Shown one piece after another: positions 52,660-61,480 of a stretch of 64,000 bases of DNA. Source of the DNA: RAM1 sp943372515 (GTDB lineage Bacteria > Pseudomonadota > Gammaproteobacteria > Burkholderiales > Burkholderiaceae_C); NCBI GenBank assembly GCA_943372515.1, contig CALRYY010000012.1, positions 1 through 64,000 of the forward strand, written 5' to 3'. Made by a program: the position numbers and the translations under genes. Position 1 is the first letter of the stretch. The number at the start of each line of letters is the position of its first letter. Below the pieces are notes generated by a model. That model did not search any database and was not told the origin of the DNA. It saw nothing but the letters and a program-made list of their open reading frames with translations.

Positions 52660-53050
52660 GGGTGGGGATGATAACCCTCCGGGTTGGGCGACATGCCGCA
52701 ATCACAGGTTCTTCTTGGAATTAGTACAAAAAGTAACATTTCAGAGAGCCAAATCAAGCGACTTTTACCGGCTCCTGCCATCGCCTGCAGAGGGGGCGAT
52801 CAGGCCACGTTGCGGCAAAACAGCACCAATATTAATATTAATTAATTAATAAATGGTGTTTGGCAATTCATAAACGCTGGTTATTCGCGCGGTAAACGGC
52901 AATAAAACGCTTGCAGCCTTCAATGCGTTCATGGCCCTGGCGCAAGTCTCATCACCTCAAGACCTGCCAGGTACTGGAACCCTTTGGAAGGTCTTGTGCA
53001 TGTTTCTGATTTGTTACATTTTCCCGTGCCCTGCACGTCGGGCCTGAGCC
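52660..53050. other. 391-bp A/T-rich non-coding boundary region
   Basis: No gene seen. It is clearly richer in A+T than the surroundings, notably 52830-52856 (repeated ATTAAT units). An inverted repeat CAAGACCT/AGGTCTTG lies at 52958-52965 and 52989-52996, about 55 bp before the next start, and TTGTGC plus TACATT (about 52994-53020) could form a weak promoter. It marks the left edge of the block that separates diaA from yraN. Confidence 0.55.
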
Positions 53051-53995
53051 ATGGACAAGCTTTTCCTTGGCGTCAGTTTTCTGGGTTTCGCACCCAAAGT
53101 CTGTGACCAGTTTGCCACCTGGATGGGTGCCTTCGGACGCGACGATTGCGGCTGGCAGGTGGTTGCGCCGCAACGCGCTGATGCGTGGTGCGTCAATGCC
53201 GATGCCATTGAAGACCGTGGCGCTTCAGGCCTGAACATCCGGCACCGCCACCCAGACGGCACTTTGGAGGGGTTTGACCTGCGGCGCGCTCCTGGACTGC
53301 TTGCGGTTTCTTCGGAGCAGTTTCATGCAGTATCAGGTGCGGTGCTCTTTGAGGCGCAGCGCCAAGCCAGCGTGATTGCAGCATTTCGCACACTGGAGTC
53401 GCGGCTTGGCATGCTGCGCTGCGACTACGCGCTGGGCTGCTCGCTGGCATGGCACCAGGAAGAAGTAGCCACCAACGGGGTGTACCAGCTCCTGTACCAC
53501 AGCCGCCTCATGGCCGTGGTTGATCTAAGGCGGCGCATGGCCGGCTTTCCTCTTACGGCCACGCCTGCAGATCTGCTGCGTTCCGAGTGGACCCGCCGTC
53601 CCCTGGGCGCGGGCGTAGTCCCCGATTCCTTTGTCCGCCGCTCGACCACAGATCTGATCTGGACTTACGCAGTACGCACGACGCTGGACATCCTTCCTGC
53701 ACGCTACCGCCGCCGGCCCATTTACTTCTGCCAGATGCCGCGCATGGCCATTGAGCAGCTGGAACCCGCCCACATCCGCCTCATGGCCGCATTGCGCTCA
53801 GGACCCATGTTGCTGGAGGACCTGGCAAAGCGCCTGGCGGCACCTGAACAACAGGTTTGCAGGTGGCTGGCCGCCCTGCATACCGCCGGCGCCATCAGTG
53901 TGACGCCACCTGAGGCAGCGCCGCAGGCCGGCGCCACCCCCGTGATGTTGCTGCGCTCCACCGGCCATAGCCCTGCCGCCCAGCTGATGGCGTAA
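53051..53995 (+). CDS. unknown protein with C-terminal winged helix
   Basis: 314 residues; family not recognised. No signal or membrane segment. Residues 1-85 are an alpha/beta region, 100-230 a mixed region with YQLLYHSRLMAVVDLRRR, and 237-284 (LEPAHIRLMAALRSG-LEDLAKRLAAPEQQVCRWLAALHTAGAIS) looks like a winged helix-turn-helix. Rare codons CTA-AGG occur in tandem at residues 159-160. First of three plus-strand genes wedged between diaA and yraN; likely a regulator working with the next two genes (inference). Confidence 0.75.
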   Translation: MDKLFLGVSFLGFAPKVCDQFATWMGAFGRDDCGWQVVAPQRADAWCVNADAIEDRGASGLNIRHRHPDGTLEGFDLRRAPGLLAVSSEQFHAVSGAVLFEAQRQASVIAAFRTLESRLGMLRCDYALGCSLAWHQEEVATNGVYQLLYHSRLMAVVDLRRRMAGFPLTATPADLLRSEWTRRPLGAGVVPDSFVRRSTTDLIWTYAVRTTLDILPARYRRRPIYFCQMPRMAIEQLEPAHIRLMAALRSGPMLLEDLAKRLAAPEQQVCRWLAALHTAGAISVTPPEAAPQAGATPVMLLRSTGHSPAAQLMA

Positions 53996-54044
53996 CGGCG
54001 CACCAGAGAAATCGACCGAATACCCCGAAACACCGAAAGCTCAC

Positions 54045-54683
54045 ATGTACACCAAATTCCTTCCCCATCCCGGCCACTCCGGTTTTGGCGTCCTGTCGTC
54101 GCTGGGTCTTGCCCTGCTGCGCTTTCCGGTCCGCGGCGTACCCAGCGCGCAGACGCCGGCACCAGCGTTGGGCCGCCACACGGTCAGGGACGCCGCGCGG
54201 CAGCTGAGCGTACAACCCCATTCACCTGCCGTCCTGTGCGACATCAACCAGGTGCTGCGCCGCATGGTGCGCATCGCGCGTACCCTGGTGCCGGCCGGCG
54301 TACGCATTGCCGAGCGCTATGCGCCGGTTGAGCAGCCTGGTGTCGAGCTGCCGGAGTTCCACCAGGTGGTGCTGCACCTGATTCTGGACGCCGCGCAGGC
54401 GGTCCATGGGTGCGGCACGATCGATGTCGCTTCCAGATGCGTCGATGGCGAAATCTGCGTTTCCATCAGCGACACCCGGGCAAGCCCCAAGTCCGGCTGG
54501 GGGCTGATGACCCCGCTGCTGGGCGGGGGGCGCAACGATCATGATGAATGCACCAGCCTGGGTCTGCTGATGGCCGGAGACTTTGCCGAAGAGCATGGCG
54601 GGCGTGTCAGCATCTCCCGGCTGGCCGATGGCGGAAATTCTGTCACCCTTGCATTCCCGTTGACGGTGCAGGCCCTGGCCTGA
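54045..54683 (+). CDS. orphan degenerate histidine-kinase-type ATPase domain protein
   Basis: 212 residues. From about 62 on it aligns by eye with the linker and catalytic domain of sensor kinases: LCDINQVLRRMVRIAR, then N-box FHQVVLHLILDAAQA with Asp115 where Asn is usual, ISDTRAS in place of DxGxG, and TSLGLLMAGDFAEEHGGRVSI matching the G2 region and last helix. No dimerisation/phospho-His domain and no sensor. It may bind nucleotide poorly or act as a scaffold. ATG 54045; 65 bp before the SARP-STAND gene. Confidence 0.75.
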   Translation: MYTKFLPHPGHSGFGVLSSLGLALLRFPVRGVPSAQTPAPALGRHTVRDAARQLSVQPHSPAVLCDINQVLRRMVRIARTLVPAGVRIAERYAPVEQPGVELPEFHQVVLHLILDAAQAVHGCGTIDVASRCVDGEICVSISDTRASPKSGWGLMTPLLGGGRNDHDECTSLGLLMAGDFAEEHGGRVSISRLADGGNSVTLAFPLTVQALA

Positions 54684-54748
54684 TACCCCGGCTGCCAGCC
54701 AGGGGAGGCGTTGGCGCCGCCTGCGCGCGCGGCCGGGCGCTGATTTTC

Positions 54749-57700
54749 ATGAAACATACCGTGACGCTTCACGTGCTGGGCCGTGTGCGCCTGCACGCCG
54801 GCCCGCAGGGCGCCGACAGCGTGGCATTGCCAGCGAAATCGCTTGCGATGGTGCTGTACATCGCCATGGAGCGAAAGCACATACGCCGCGAAGTGCTGGC
54901 AGACATGTTCTGGGGCGACACGGGTGACGACGGGGCCCGCGCCAACCTGCGCCTGGCGCTGTCCAAACTCAGGCAGCGGCTGCCTGGTGTCATTCATGCC
55001 GACGCTGAAACCGTTGGTCTGGACCCGCAGGCTGTCGTCGAAGTGGACGCCCTGTCGCTGCTGCGCGCGGCGGAAACGGCAGCACAGCAAAGCGCCTCGG
55101 TGCTGGGCAGCGCCATTGGCCGCTACTGCGGCCCCTTCCTGCGTGACTTCCAGTTGCGCGACTGCGCGGCGTTTGACGACTGGGCCGGCTTGCAGCGCCA
55201 GCGCATTGACCGCAGCGCGGTGGTGATCCTGCGTGAGCTCGTCCGCCTGGAGCAGCAGGCGCGGCACCTGCACAACGAGTTGCAGTACCTGGAGCTGTGG
55301 GCGCAGATCGAACCCTGGAACGAAGAGCCGCACATGTCGTTGCTGCGGCTGCTGGCGCGCGTAGGTTCCACTGCGGCGGCGCTGGACCGCTATGAATCCT
55401 GCCGGCTCGCACTGGCCGAGCACCTGGGCAGCAAGCCGTCAGCGGCGCTGGTCGCGCTGGCAGACGACATCCGCCGCGGCAACGTGTCGCCGGTGGTATC
55501 GCCGCCTGCCCTGCGGTCACGGGTGAGCACCGCCGAGTTGCTCCCCCTGCTGGGGCGCGCTGGCGACATGCGCCGCATCCGCCAGCACCTGGATCGTGGC
55601 GAGCGCCTGGTGACCCTGCTGGGTCCTGCGGGTGTGGGCAAGAGCCGGCTGGCCAGAGCGTTGATGGACGACATTGCCGTGGGCTACCCCGATGGTTGCG
55701 TGATCTGCAGTTTCGATTTCATCGGGCGCGAGGCGGGTGCCGAATCGGTACGCGACCACGTGGTGGCTGCTCTGGGTTCCGCGCTGGGCCTGGACTTCAG
55801 CCAGACCGTCCAGCCCATGGCCATGCTGCGGAAATTTCTGGGAACGCGTCGCGTCGCCTTGGTGCTGGACGGGTTCGAGACCTGCATTCCGGCGGCGCCT
55901 GTCGTCGCAGATATCCTGCAAGCCGCCCCGAACTGCGTGGTGATCGTGACATCGCGGGTGCGCCTGGGCATCGCGTACGAATGGCTGTACGAATTGCGCG
56001 GCCTGGCGGCCGGTGATAGCAGCGCCGACCCGGGGGCGGCGCTTGCATTGCTGCGCGCCTGCGCCCGGCGCGTAGGCGTGGCCATTGACGAGGTGCATGA
56101 ATACGAAGCGCTCAAGCGGCTGGTGCACCTGCTGGACGGCTCGCCGCTGGCCATCCAGTTTGCGGCGCAATCATTGCGCACATTGACCGCGTCCCAGCTG
56201 GTCCAGCGGCTTGAGCAGGGCACCTGGCTTGATTCCAGCCTGCACGTGCCTGAATACCGACATCGCACCATGCAGGACGTGATGGACGACATGTGGGAGC
56301 AGCTGGACCCGTCCGGCCAGGAGGCATGGGCCCGATGCGCCCTGTTTCGTGGAACCTTCCCGCGTGAATGGGTGCCTGACTGCGCGGGCGTGAGCGACGA
56401 CAGCCTGTCAGTGCTGGTGGAGCGCAGCGTGGTCGCGCGCGAGGCGTTCGGGCGCTGCCGTATGCATGAGCTGACCCGCCAGTACGGGCTGGCCATGCTG
56501 GACGAGCTGCCCCAGGCGCAGGCGCACCGCCGTCAATTTGCCCAGGGTGTGCTGGCGCGGCTGCTGGTGCTGGCGCCACGCCTGGTACGTGAAGAAGCAG
56601 CATTGCTGGACGAAGTGAAAGCCGACATCAGCACCCTGGCAGCGGCCTTTGAGCTGGCGCTGCAGTGGGCGGATGCCGATCAGGTGGATGCGCCGCTGGA
56701 CGCCCTGTGCAGCATCTACCACCGGCTGGGGTGGCATTTTGCGGCGGCGCGGCTGCTGGAGGCGGCGCTTGAGCGCTACCCGCACGCGCCCGTGGCTTAC
56801 CGCATTGCATGGCATTGCCGCGCTGGCGCAGTCACGCACAACCAGTATGGCTACCTGCATGACAACGCGCACTTTCGTGCTGCTGTTGCCCTGGCCGGTG
56901 TGGTGCTCCCGCGTGCCGGGGCGCTCGCGTGGGTGCTGGCACTGGGCCATGCGCTGCGCTCGATTTTCAGCCGGCCTGCGGCCAGCCTGGGGGAGCGCAA
57001 CGCGCAACGGATGCTGGCCCATGCGATCACACGACTTCTCATGGGCCGCTTCATGGACGGCGCGAGCGCATCCGAGCTATGGGGCGGACTGGCGCTTGCC
57101 TGGGGCGCGGCCCGGCACTCGGCTGCGCCCGATGCGCGGCTGGCAGTCATGCTCAAGGCCCTGGCGTTCCTGAGCACCACGCGCCAGGGCTTTGTGGCCC
57201 GCAGGCTCGTGCGCCATGTGCGGTTGCGCCTGCGTGATGTGCAACCGGTGGAAGAGGCCTTTGCGTTGCAGCAACTGGGCAACTCGATGATCGTGCGGGG
57301 CCGCTGGGAAGTGGCCGAGGCCTACCTGCAGCGCGCAGCGGCGGCGCTTGCGTCGCTGGGCTATGGCTATGACTCGCTGGAGTGCCGGGCCCAGCTGAAT
57401 GCCGTGCACCTGCACCAGGGTGATTTCACGCGCTTGCTGGAGGAAGTCCGTATCACCGAGGTCGAGGCCCGCACGCTGGAGCAGCCGGCCATCCTGCGCT
57501 GGTCCCTGATGTTCAAGGTGCAGGCCCTGCTGCGCAGCGGCCTGGGCAGCGTCGGCATGGCGCAAAGCTGCCTGCACGACATCCACGGTATCGCCGTGCG
57601 CCGCACCATGCTGGAAGACATCCGTACCCGCGGCCTTGAGGCCCTGGTGGCCTGCGCGCGGGGTGATCTGAGCCAGGTGCTGCTGCTTTCGCAGGAAGTC

Positions 57701-58135
57701 CTGGACCTGGCCCACTACGTCACCGCAGGGCGGTTCTACACGCTGCTGGCGTTTGCACTGGTGGTGGACGTTCTGCTGTACGTCGCAGGCCACGCCGACG
57801 CCGCGGGCCGCCAGGCACGGGGCCTGGCGCTGCAGGCCGTGCACAAGTACCTGAACTTGTCCGCGCACCTGCCGCTGCTGGCACCGCGACGCATGTTGTA
57901 CCGGGGCTGGGCCGACTTGCTGCAGGGCCGGACCACGCTGGCCCTGCGTGCCTGGCAGCGCGGGCTGGATGCGTGCACCCGGTTTCCCTCGCCGTACGAC
58001 GCAGCCCGGCTGCATCTGCTGGCGTCGCAGCACTGCACGGGCGAGCAGGCGGCGGTACATGCCCGCGAAGCCGCGCGCCTGTTCCTGGCTTGCGGTATGG
58101 CGGGGCCGTCGTACCCGATGATGCCTGGCGGCTGA
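54749..58135 (+). CDS. SARP-type DNA-binding / BTAD / STAND NTPase / helical-repeat regulator
   Basis: 1128 residues. Residues 1-95: OmpR/SARP winged helix (LPAKSLAMVLYIAMERKHIRREVLADMFWG). 96-245: bacterial transcriptional activator (BTAD) TPR domain. 270-620: NB-ARC/STAND-like ATPase with Walker A GPAGVGKS (292-299), Walker B VALVLDG (369-375), TSR sensor (401-403) and GSPLAI (464-469) motif. About 640-1128: Ala/Leu-rich helical repeats, TPR-like. Probable signal-triggered, oligomerising transcription regulator. Start ATG 54749 lacks a good ribosome site. Ends 1 bp before the convergent yraN stop. Confidence 0.87.
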   Translation: MKHTVTLHVLGRVRLHAGPQGADSVALPAKSLAMVLYIAMERKHIRREVLADMFWGDTGDDGARANLRLALSKLRQRLPGVIHADAETVGLDPQAVVEVDALSLLRAAETAAQQSASVLGSAIGRYCGPFLRDFQLRDCAAFDDWAGLQRQRIDRSAVVILRELVRLEQQARHLHNELQYLELWAQIEPWNEEPHMSLLRLLARVGSTAAALDRYESCRLALAEHLGSKPSAALVALADDIRRGNVSPVVSPPALRSRVSTAELLPLLGRAGDMRRIRQHLDRGERLVTLLGPAGVGKSRLARALMDDIAVGYPDGCVICSFDFIGREAGAESVRDHVVAALGSALGLDFSQTVQPMAMLRKFLGTRRVALVLDGFETCIPAAPVVADILQAAPNCVVIVTSRVRLGIAYEWLYELRGLAAGDSSADPGAALALLRACARRVGVAIDEVHEYEALKRLVHLLDGSPLAIQFAAQSLRTLTASQLVQRLEQGTWLDSSLHVPEYRHRTMQDVMDDMWEQLDPSGQEAWARCALFRGTFPREWVPDCAGVSDDSLSVLVERSVVAREAFGRCRMHELTRQYGLAMLDELPQAQAHRRQFAQGVLARLLVLAPRLVREEAALLDEVKADISTLAAAFELALQWADADQVDAPLDALCSIYHRLGWHFAAARLLEAALERYPHAPVAYRIAWHCRAGAVTHNQYGYLHDNAHFRAAVALAGVVLPRAGALAWVLALGHALRSIFSRPAASLGERNAQRMLAHAITRLLMGRFMDGASASELWGGLALAWGAARHSAAPDARLAVMLKALAFLSTTRQGFVARRLVRHVRLRLRDVQPVEEAFALQQLGNSMIVRGRWEVAEAYLQRAAAALASLGYGYDSLECRAQLNAVHLHQGDFTRLLEEVRITEVEARTLEQPAILRWSLMFKVQALLRSGLGSVGMAQSCLHDIHGIAVRRTMLEDIRTRGLEALVACARGDLSQVLLLSQEVLDLAHYVTAGRFYTLLAFALVVDVLLYVAGHADAAGRQARGLALQAVHKYLNLSAHLPLLAPRRMLYRGWADLLQGRTTLALRAWQRGLDACTRFPSPYDAARLHLLASQHCTGEQAAVHAREAARLFLACGMAGPSYPMMPGG

Positions 58136-58136
58136 G

Positions 58137-58514
58137 TCAGCCTGCGTCAAACGCGGCGCGCAGCCACTGCACTTGCCCGGCGTCAAGCAGCACCACGTCA
58201 AAGCGGCAGGGGGGCTCGTGGCCCAGGCGCATGAGGTAGTGGCGCGCCGCAAACACGATGCGCCGCTGCTTGAAGGCGCTGATGCTGGCGCCCGCGCCGC
58301 CGTGTGAGCCGCTCGTGCGCTGGCGCACCTCCACAAACACGACCGTGCCGTCACGCTCGCGCATGATCAGGTCGATCTCGCCGCCGCCGCGCCCCGGCGT
58401 CCGATAATTGCGCGACACCAGCCGCAAGCCCGCGGCCTGCAGGTGCGCCAGTGCGCGGTCTTCGCCCGCGTCGCCGCGCTCTTTGGTGGTTGGCTGTGCC
58501 TTGGGGATATCCAT
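58137..58514 (-). CDS. yraN: YraN family (UPF0102) nuclease-fold protein
   Basis: 125 residues. ERGDAGEDRALAHLQAAGLRLVSRNYRTPGRGGGEIDLIMRERDGTVVFVEVRQR shows the E-x(n)-D-x(n)-ExK-like restriction-endonuclease fold of UPF0102 (VEVR here in place of VEVK). Function unknown. Its ATG (58512-58514) shares one base with the TTG start of the divergent rsmI. Confidence 0.92.
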   Translation of the reverse strand: MDIPKAQPTTKERGDAGEDRALAHLQAAGLRLVSRNYRTPGRGGGEIDLIMRERDGTVVFVEVRQRTSGSHGGAGASISAFKQRRIVFAARHYLMRLGHEPPCRFDVVLLDAGQVQWLRAAFDAG

Positions 58515-59428
58515 TGATCGCTTCTTTTTCTTCCGCCCTGGTGGCCGCGCGCGACGCGGCGGCACAGCAGCATTATCCGCAGGGTGCGCTGTACGTCGTG
58601 GCCACGCCCATCGGCAACCTGGCTGACATCAGCCTGCGTGCGCTGCATGTGCTGCAGCTGGCCGATGTGGTGGCCTGCGAGGACACGCGCCACACGCAAT
58701 CGTTGCTGCGCGCGTACGGCATTGAGCGCACCGGTGCACAGTTGCTTGCGGTGCACCAGCACAACGAATCCGAAGCCGCGCAGGCGGTCGTACAGCGCCT
58801 GCAGCAGGGCCAGCGCATTGCGTACGCCAGCGACGCCGGCACACCTGCTGTCAGCGACCCGGGCGCGCGGCTGGTGGCCGCGGTGCGCGCAGCCGGCCTG
58901 CGCGTGGTGCCGCTGCCCGGCGCCAGCAGCATCACTGCGGCGCTCAGTGCGGCGGGCAGTGTGGCCTCGGACGGAGGCAGCGGCTTCCTGTTCGCGGGGT
59001 TTCTGCCCAGCAAGGCCGGCGAGCGTGATGGCGCCGTGCAGGTTCTGGCGGGCGAGTCGCGCGCCGTGGTGCTGCTGGAGGCGCCTCACCGAATGGAGGC
59101 ATTGGCGCGGTCGCTGGCCGTGCTGGGCAGCCGGCCCGTGACGGTGGCGCGCGAGATCACCAAGCAGTTTGAAGAAATCGCCACGCTGGCTTGTGAAGGC
59201 TTGACCGCGTGGCTGGCGGCCGACGCACAGCGCCTGCGCGGTGAATTTGCCGTGGTGCTGCACGCCGTGGCCGATGCGCCGCAGGCCGACGACGGCCTGC
59301 GCGTGCTGCAACTGCTGCTCAGGGAACTGCCCGTGAAGACGGCGGTGAAGCTGGCCGCCGACATCACAGGCGGCAGCCGCAATGAACTGTATGAAGCCGC
59401 GCTGCGGCTCAAGAACTCAGACCGCTAA
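58514..59428 (+). CDS. rsmI: 16S rRNA (cytidine-1402 2'-O)-methyltransferase
   Basis: 304 residues from TTG 58514, which has GGGGA six bases upstream; GTG 58541 is an alternative. Tetrapyrrole-methylase fold: LYVVATPIGNLADISLRAL, CEDTRHTQSLL, ASDAGTPAVSDPGARLV, and PLPGASSITAALSAAG. SAM-dependent methylation of C1402 in 16S rRNA. Its 3' end overlaps priA by 12 bp. Confidence 0.94.
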   Translation: MIASFSSALVAARDAAAQQHYPQGALYVVATPIGNLADISLRALHVLQLADVVACEDTRHTQSLLRAYGIERTGAQLLAVHQHNESEAAQAVVQRLQQGQRIAYASDAGTPAVSDPGARLVAAVRAAGLRVVPLPGASSITAALSAAGSVASDGGSGFLFAGFLPSKAGERDGAVQVLAGESRAVVLLEAPHRMEALARSLAVLGSRPVTVAREITKQFEEIATLACEGLTAWLAADAQRLRGEFAVVLHAVADAPQADDGLRVLQLLLRELPVKTAVKLAADITGGSRNELYEAALRLKNSDR

Positions 59429-61480
59429 CGGGTCTACGTCAACGGCCCAGCGGATCAGGCCTTTTTCGCGTGTGGCATGCAGCACCGCATGCCAATGCGT
59501 CAGGAAGTGCTGCAGCGCCGCGCGCGATGCGCTTTCCACCAGCATCTGGGCGCGTTCCACATTGGCCACGCGCTGCACGCTCATGGGCACGGCCGGGTAC
59601 AGCGTGACATGTTCATGCGCAGGCACATCCAGCGCCGCCGCGCTCGCGGCGTTCAAAAAGGCCTGCGCTGCCTCCTGCGTGCGCGCCTCGGCCCGCACCA
59701 GCGCCTGGAACGAAAACGGCGGCATGCCCGCCTCTTCGCGCTCTTTCAGTTGCTGCGCGGCAAACGCCGGGTAGTCGTGGCGGCGCAGCGCGCCAAACAA
59801 GGGGTGCGTGGGGTGCCAGGTCTGCACCCACATCTCGCTGTTGCCGGCCTGCGCGGCGTCGCGCCCGGCGCGGCCCGCGGCTTGCATCAGCAGCCCGAAC
59901 AACCGCTCGGGCGCGCGAAAGTCGCTGGAAAAAAGCGCTGCGTCGGCGTTCACTGCGGCCACCAGCGTGATGCGGCGAAAGTCATGGCCCTTGGTGATCA
60001 TCTGCGTGCCCACCAGCACGTCCACCGCGCCTGCATGCACCTGGGCCAGTTGTGATTCGAGCGAGCCTTTGAGCCGGGTGGTGTCGGCGTCCATGCGGGC
60101 AATGCGCACCGGCTCGCCCTGCGCATTGCGCGTGTCGGCCAACAGCTCGGCCAGGTGCTCTTCCAGCCGCTCGGTACCGCGGCCCAGCGGTGCGATGTCC
60201 ACATTGCCGCAGGCCGGGCAGGCACGCGGCACGCGCTCGGTGAAGCCGCAGTGGTGGCAGCGCAGCGTGCGGTCGATCTTGTGGAACACCCGAAAGGCAC
60301 TGCAGTGCGGGCATTCGCTCTTCCAGTCGCAGGCGTTGCAGGCCAGCACCGGTGCATAGCCGCGCCGGTTCAGGAACACCAGCGACTGTTCACCGCGCGA
60401 AAGCCGCTGGCGGATCGCCTCCAGCAACTGCACCGAGAACACGGTTTTGGGGGGCTGCAGGTTCATGTCCACCAGCTTCACTGCGGGCAGTCGCCCGTCG
60501 CCAATGCGCGAGGGCATGGCCAGGCGCTGGTAGCGGCCTTTTTCGCAGGCCTGCCAGCTCTCAAGCGACGGCGTGGCCGAACCCAGCAGCACCTTGGCGC
60601 CTTCCAGCTTGCCGCGGTAGACGGCCAGGTCGCGGGCGGAATAGCGTGCGCCTTCCTGTTGCTTGTAGCTGGGGTCGTGTTCCTCGTCCACCACGATCAG
60701 GCCCAAAGCAGGCATGGACGCGAATACTGCCATGCGCGTGCCCAGCACAATGCGCGCCGCGCCGGTGTGTGCGGCCAGCCAGCTCTTCAGGCGCTGGGGG
60801 TTTGTCATGCCGCTGTGCAGAGCCACCACCGCGTCTGCGCCAAAGCGCGCGACAAAGCGCGACTCCAGCTGCGGCGTGAGGTTGATCTCTGGCACCATGA
60901 CCAGCGCCTGGGCCTGCGGGTTGCTCTGAAGAAGGGCCTGTACAGCCTGCAAATACACCTCGGTCTTGCCGCTGCCCGTGGCGCCATAGACCAGAAAGGG
61001 GCCGGGGTTCGCCGCGATCTGCCCCAGTGCATGGGCCTGCTCGCTGGACAGTGCGACACCTTTGATGACAACTGACGCTGTCTCGGTCGCCTGTGATGCC
61101 ACATCGGCCGGTTTGCGGCGCAAACGCCGCGCCAGCTGCAGGGCCGTCAGGCCACGAAGCTGTGGCGGCAGTGCCGCCAACGCCACTTCGCCGCCACTGC
61201 GCTGGTAATAATTCGCGGTGAAAGTAACCAATTGTCTCCATGCCGGAGCCAGCGGCAGGATGCCCTCCAGGGGCCCCAATATGGGCTTATCTTCCATCTC
61301 CAGCCGGCCATCATCGGGTGCGTCGAGGGCATCCCACACCAGCCCCAGCACCTCGCGCCGGCCCAGCGGCACTCGCACCAGCGTACCTGGCGCGAGTGGC
61401 AACTCACTTCGGTAGCTCAGCGGCCCGTGGATCGAACTGTGGGCAGGCGTTGCAACCAGAACGGCCAGGCGATGCGACAT
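59417..61480 (-). CDS. priA: primosomal protein N' (replication restart helicase)
   Basis: 687 residues from ATG 61480. Superfamily 2 helicase: Walker A YGATGSGKTEVYL, DEEHDPSYKQQEG, FLNRRGYAPVLAC, with eight zinc-binding cysteines between about 395 and 435 (CNACDWKSECPHC, CHHCGF, CPACGN). Restarts stalled replication forks. The upstream region carries DnaA-box-like sequences. Confidence 0.96.
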   Translation of the reverse strand: MSHRLAVLVATPAHSSIHGPLSYRSELPLAPGTLVRVPLGRREVLGLVWDALDAPDDGRLEMEDKPILGPLEGILPLAPAWRQLVTFTANYYQRSGGEVALAALPPQLRGLTALQLARRLRRKPADVASQATETASVVIKGVALSSEQAHALGQIAANPGPFLVYGATGSGKTEVYLQAVQALLQSNPQAQALVMVPEINLTPQLESRFVARFGADAVVALHSGMTNPQRLKSWLAAHTGAARIVLGTRMAVFASMPALGLIVVDEEHDPSYKQQEGARYSARDLAVYRGKLEGAKVLLGSATPSLESWQACEKGRYQRLAMPSRIGDGRLPAVKLVDMNLQPPKTVFSVQLLEAIRQRLSRGEQSLVFLNRRGYAPVLACNACDWKSECPHCSAFRVFHKIDRTLRCHHCGFTERVPRACPACGNVDIAPLGRGTERLEEHLAELLADTRNAQGEPVRIARMDADTTRLKGSLESQLAQVHAGAVDVLVGTQMITKGHDFRRITLVAAVNADAALFSSDFRAPERLFGLLMQAAGRAGRDAAQAGNSEMWVQTWHPTHPLFGALRRHDYPAFAAQQLKEREEAGMPPFSFQALVRAEARTQEAAQAFLNAASAAALDVPAHEHVTLYPAVPMSVQRVANVERAQMLVESASRAALQHFLTHWHAVLHATREKGLIRWAVDVDPLAV

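Noticed and set aside
52660..58136. Prophage or integrative element between diaA and yraN
   Set aside because: No integrase, tRNA target, phage genes or flanking direct repeats; base composition of the three genes is close to that of the neighbours.
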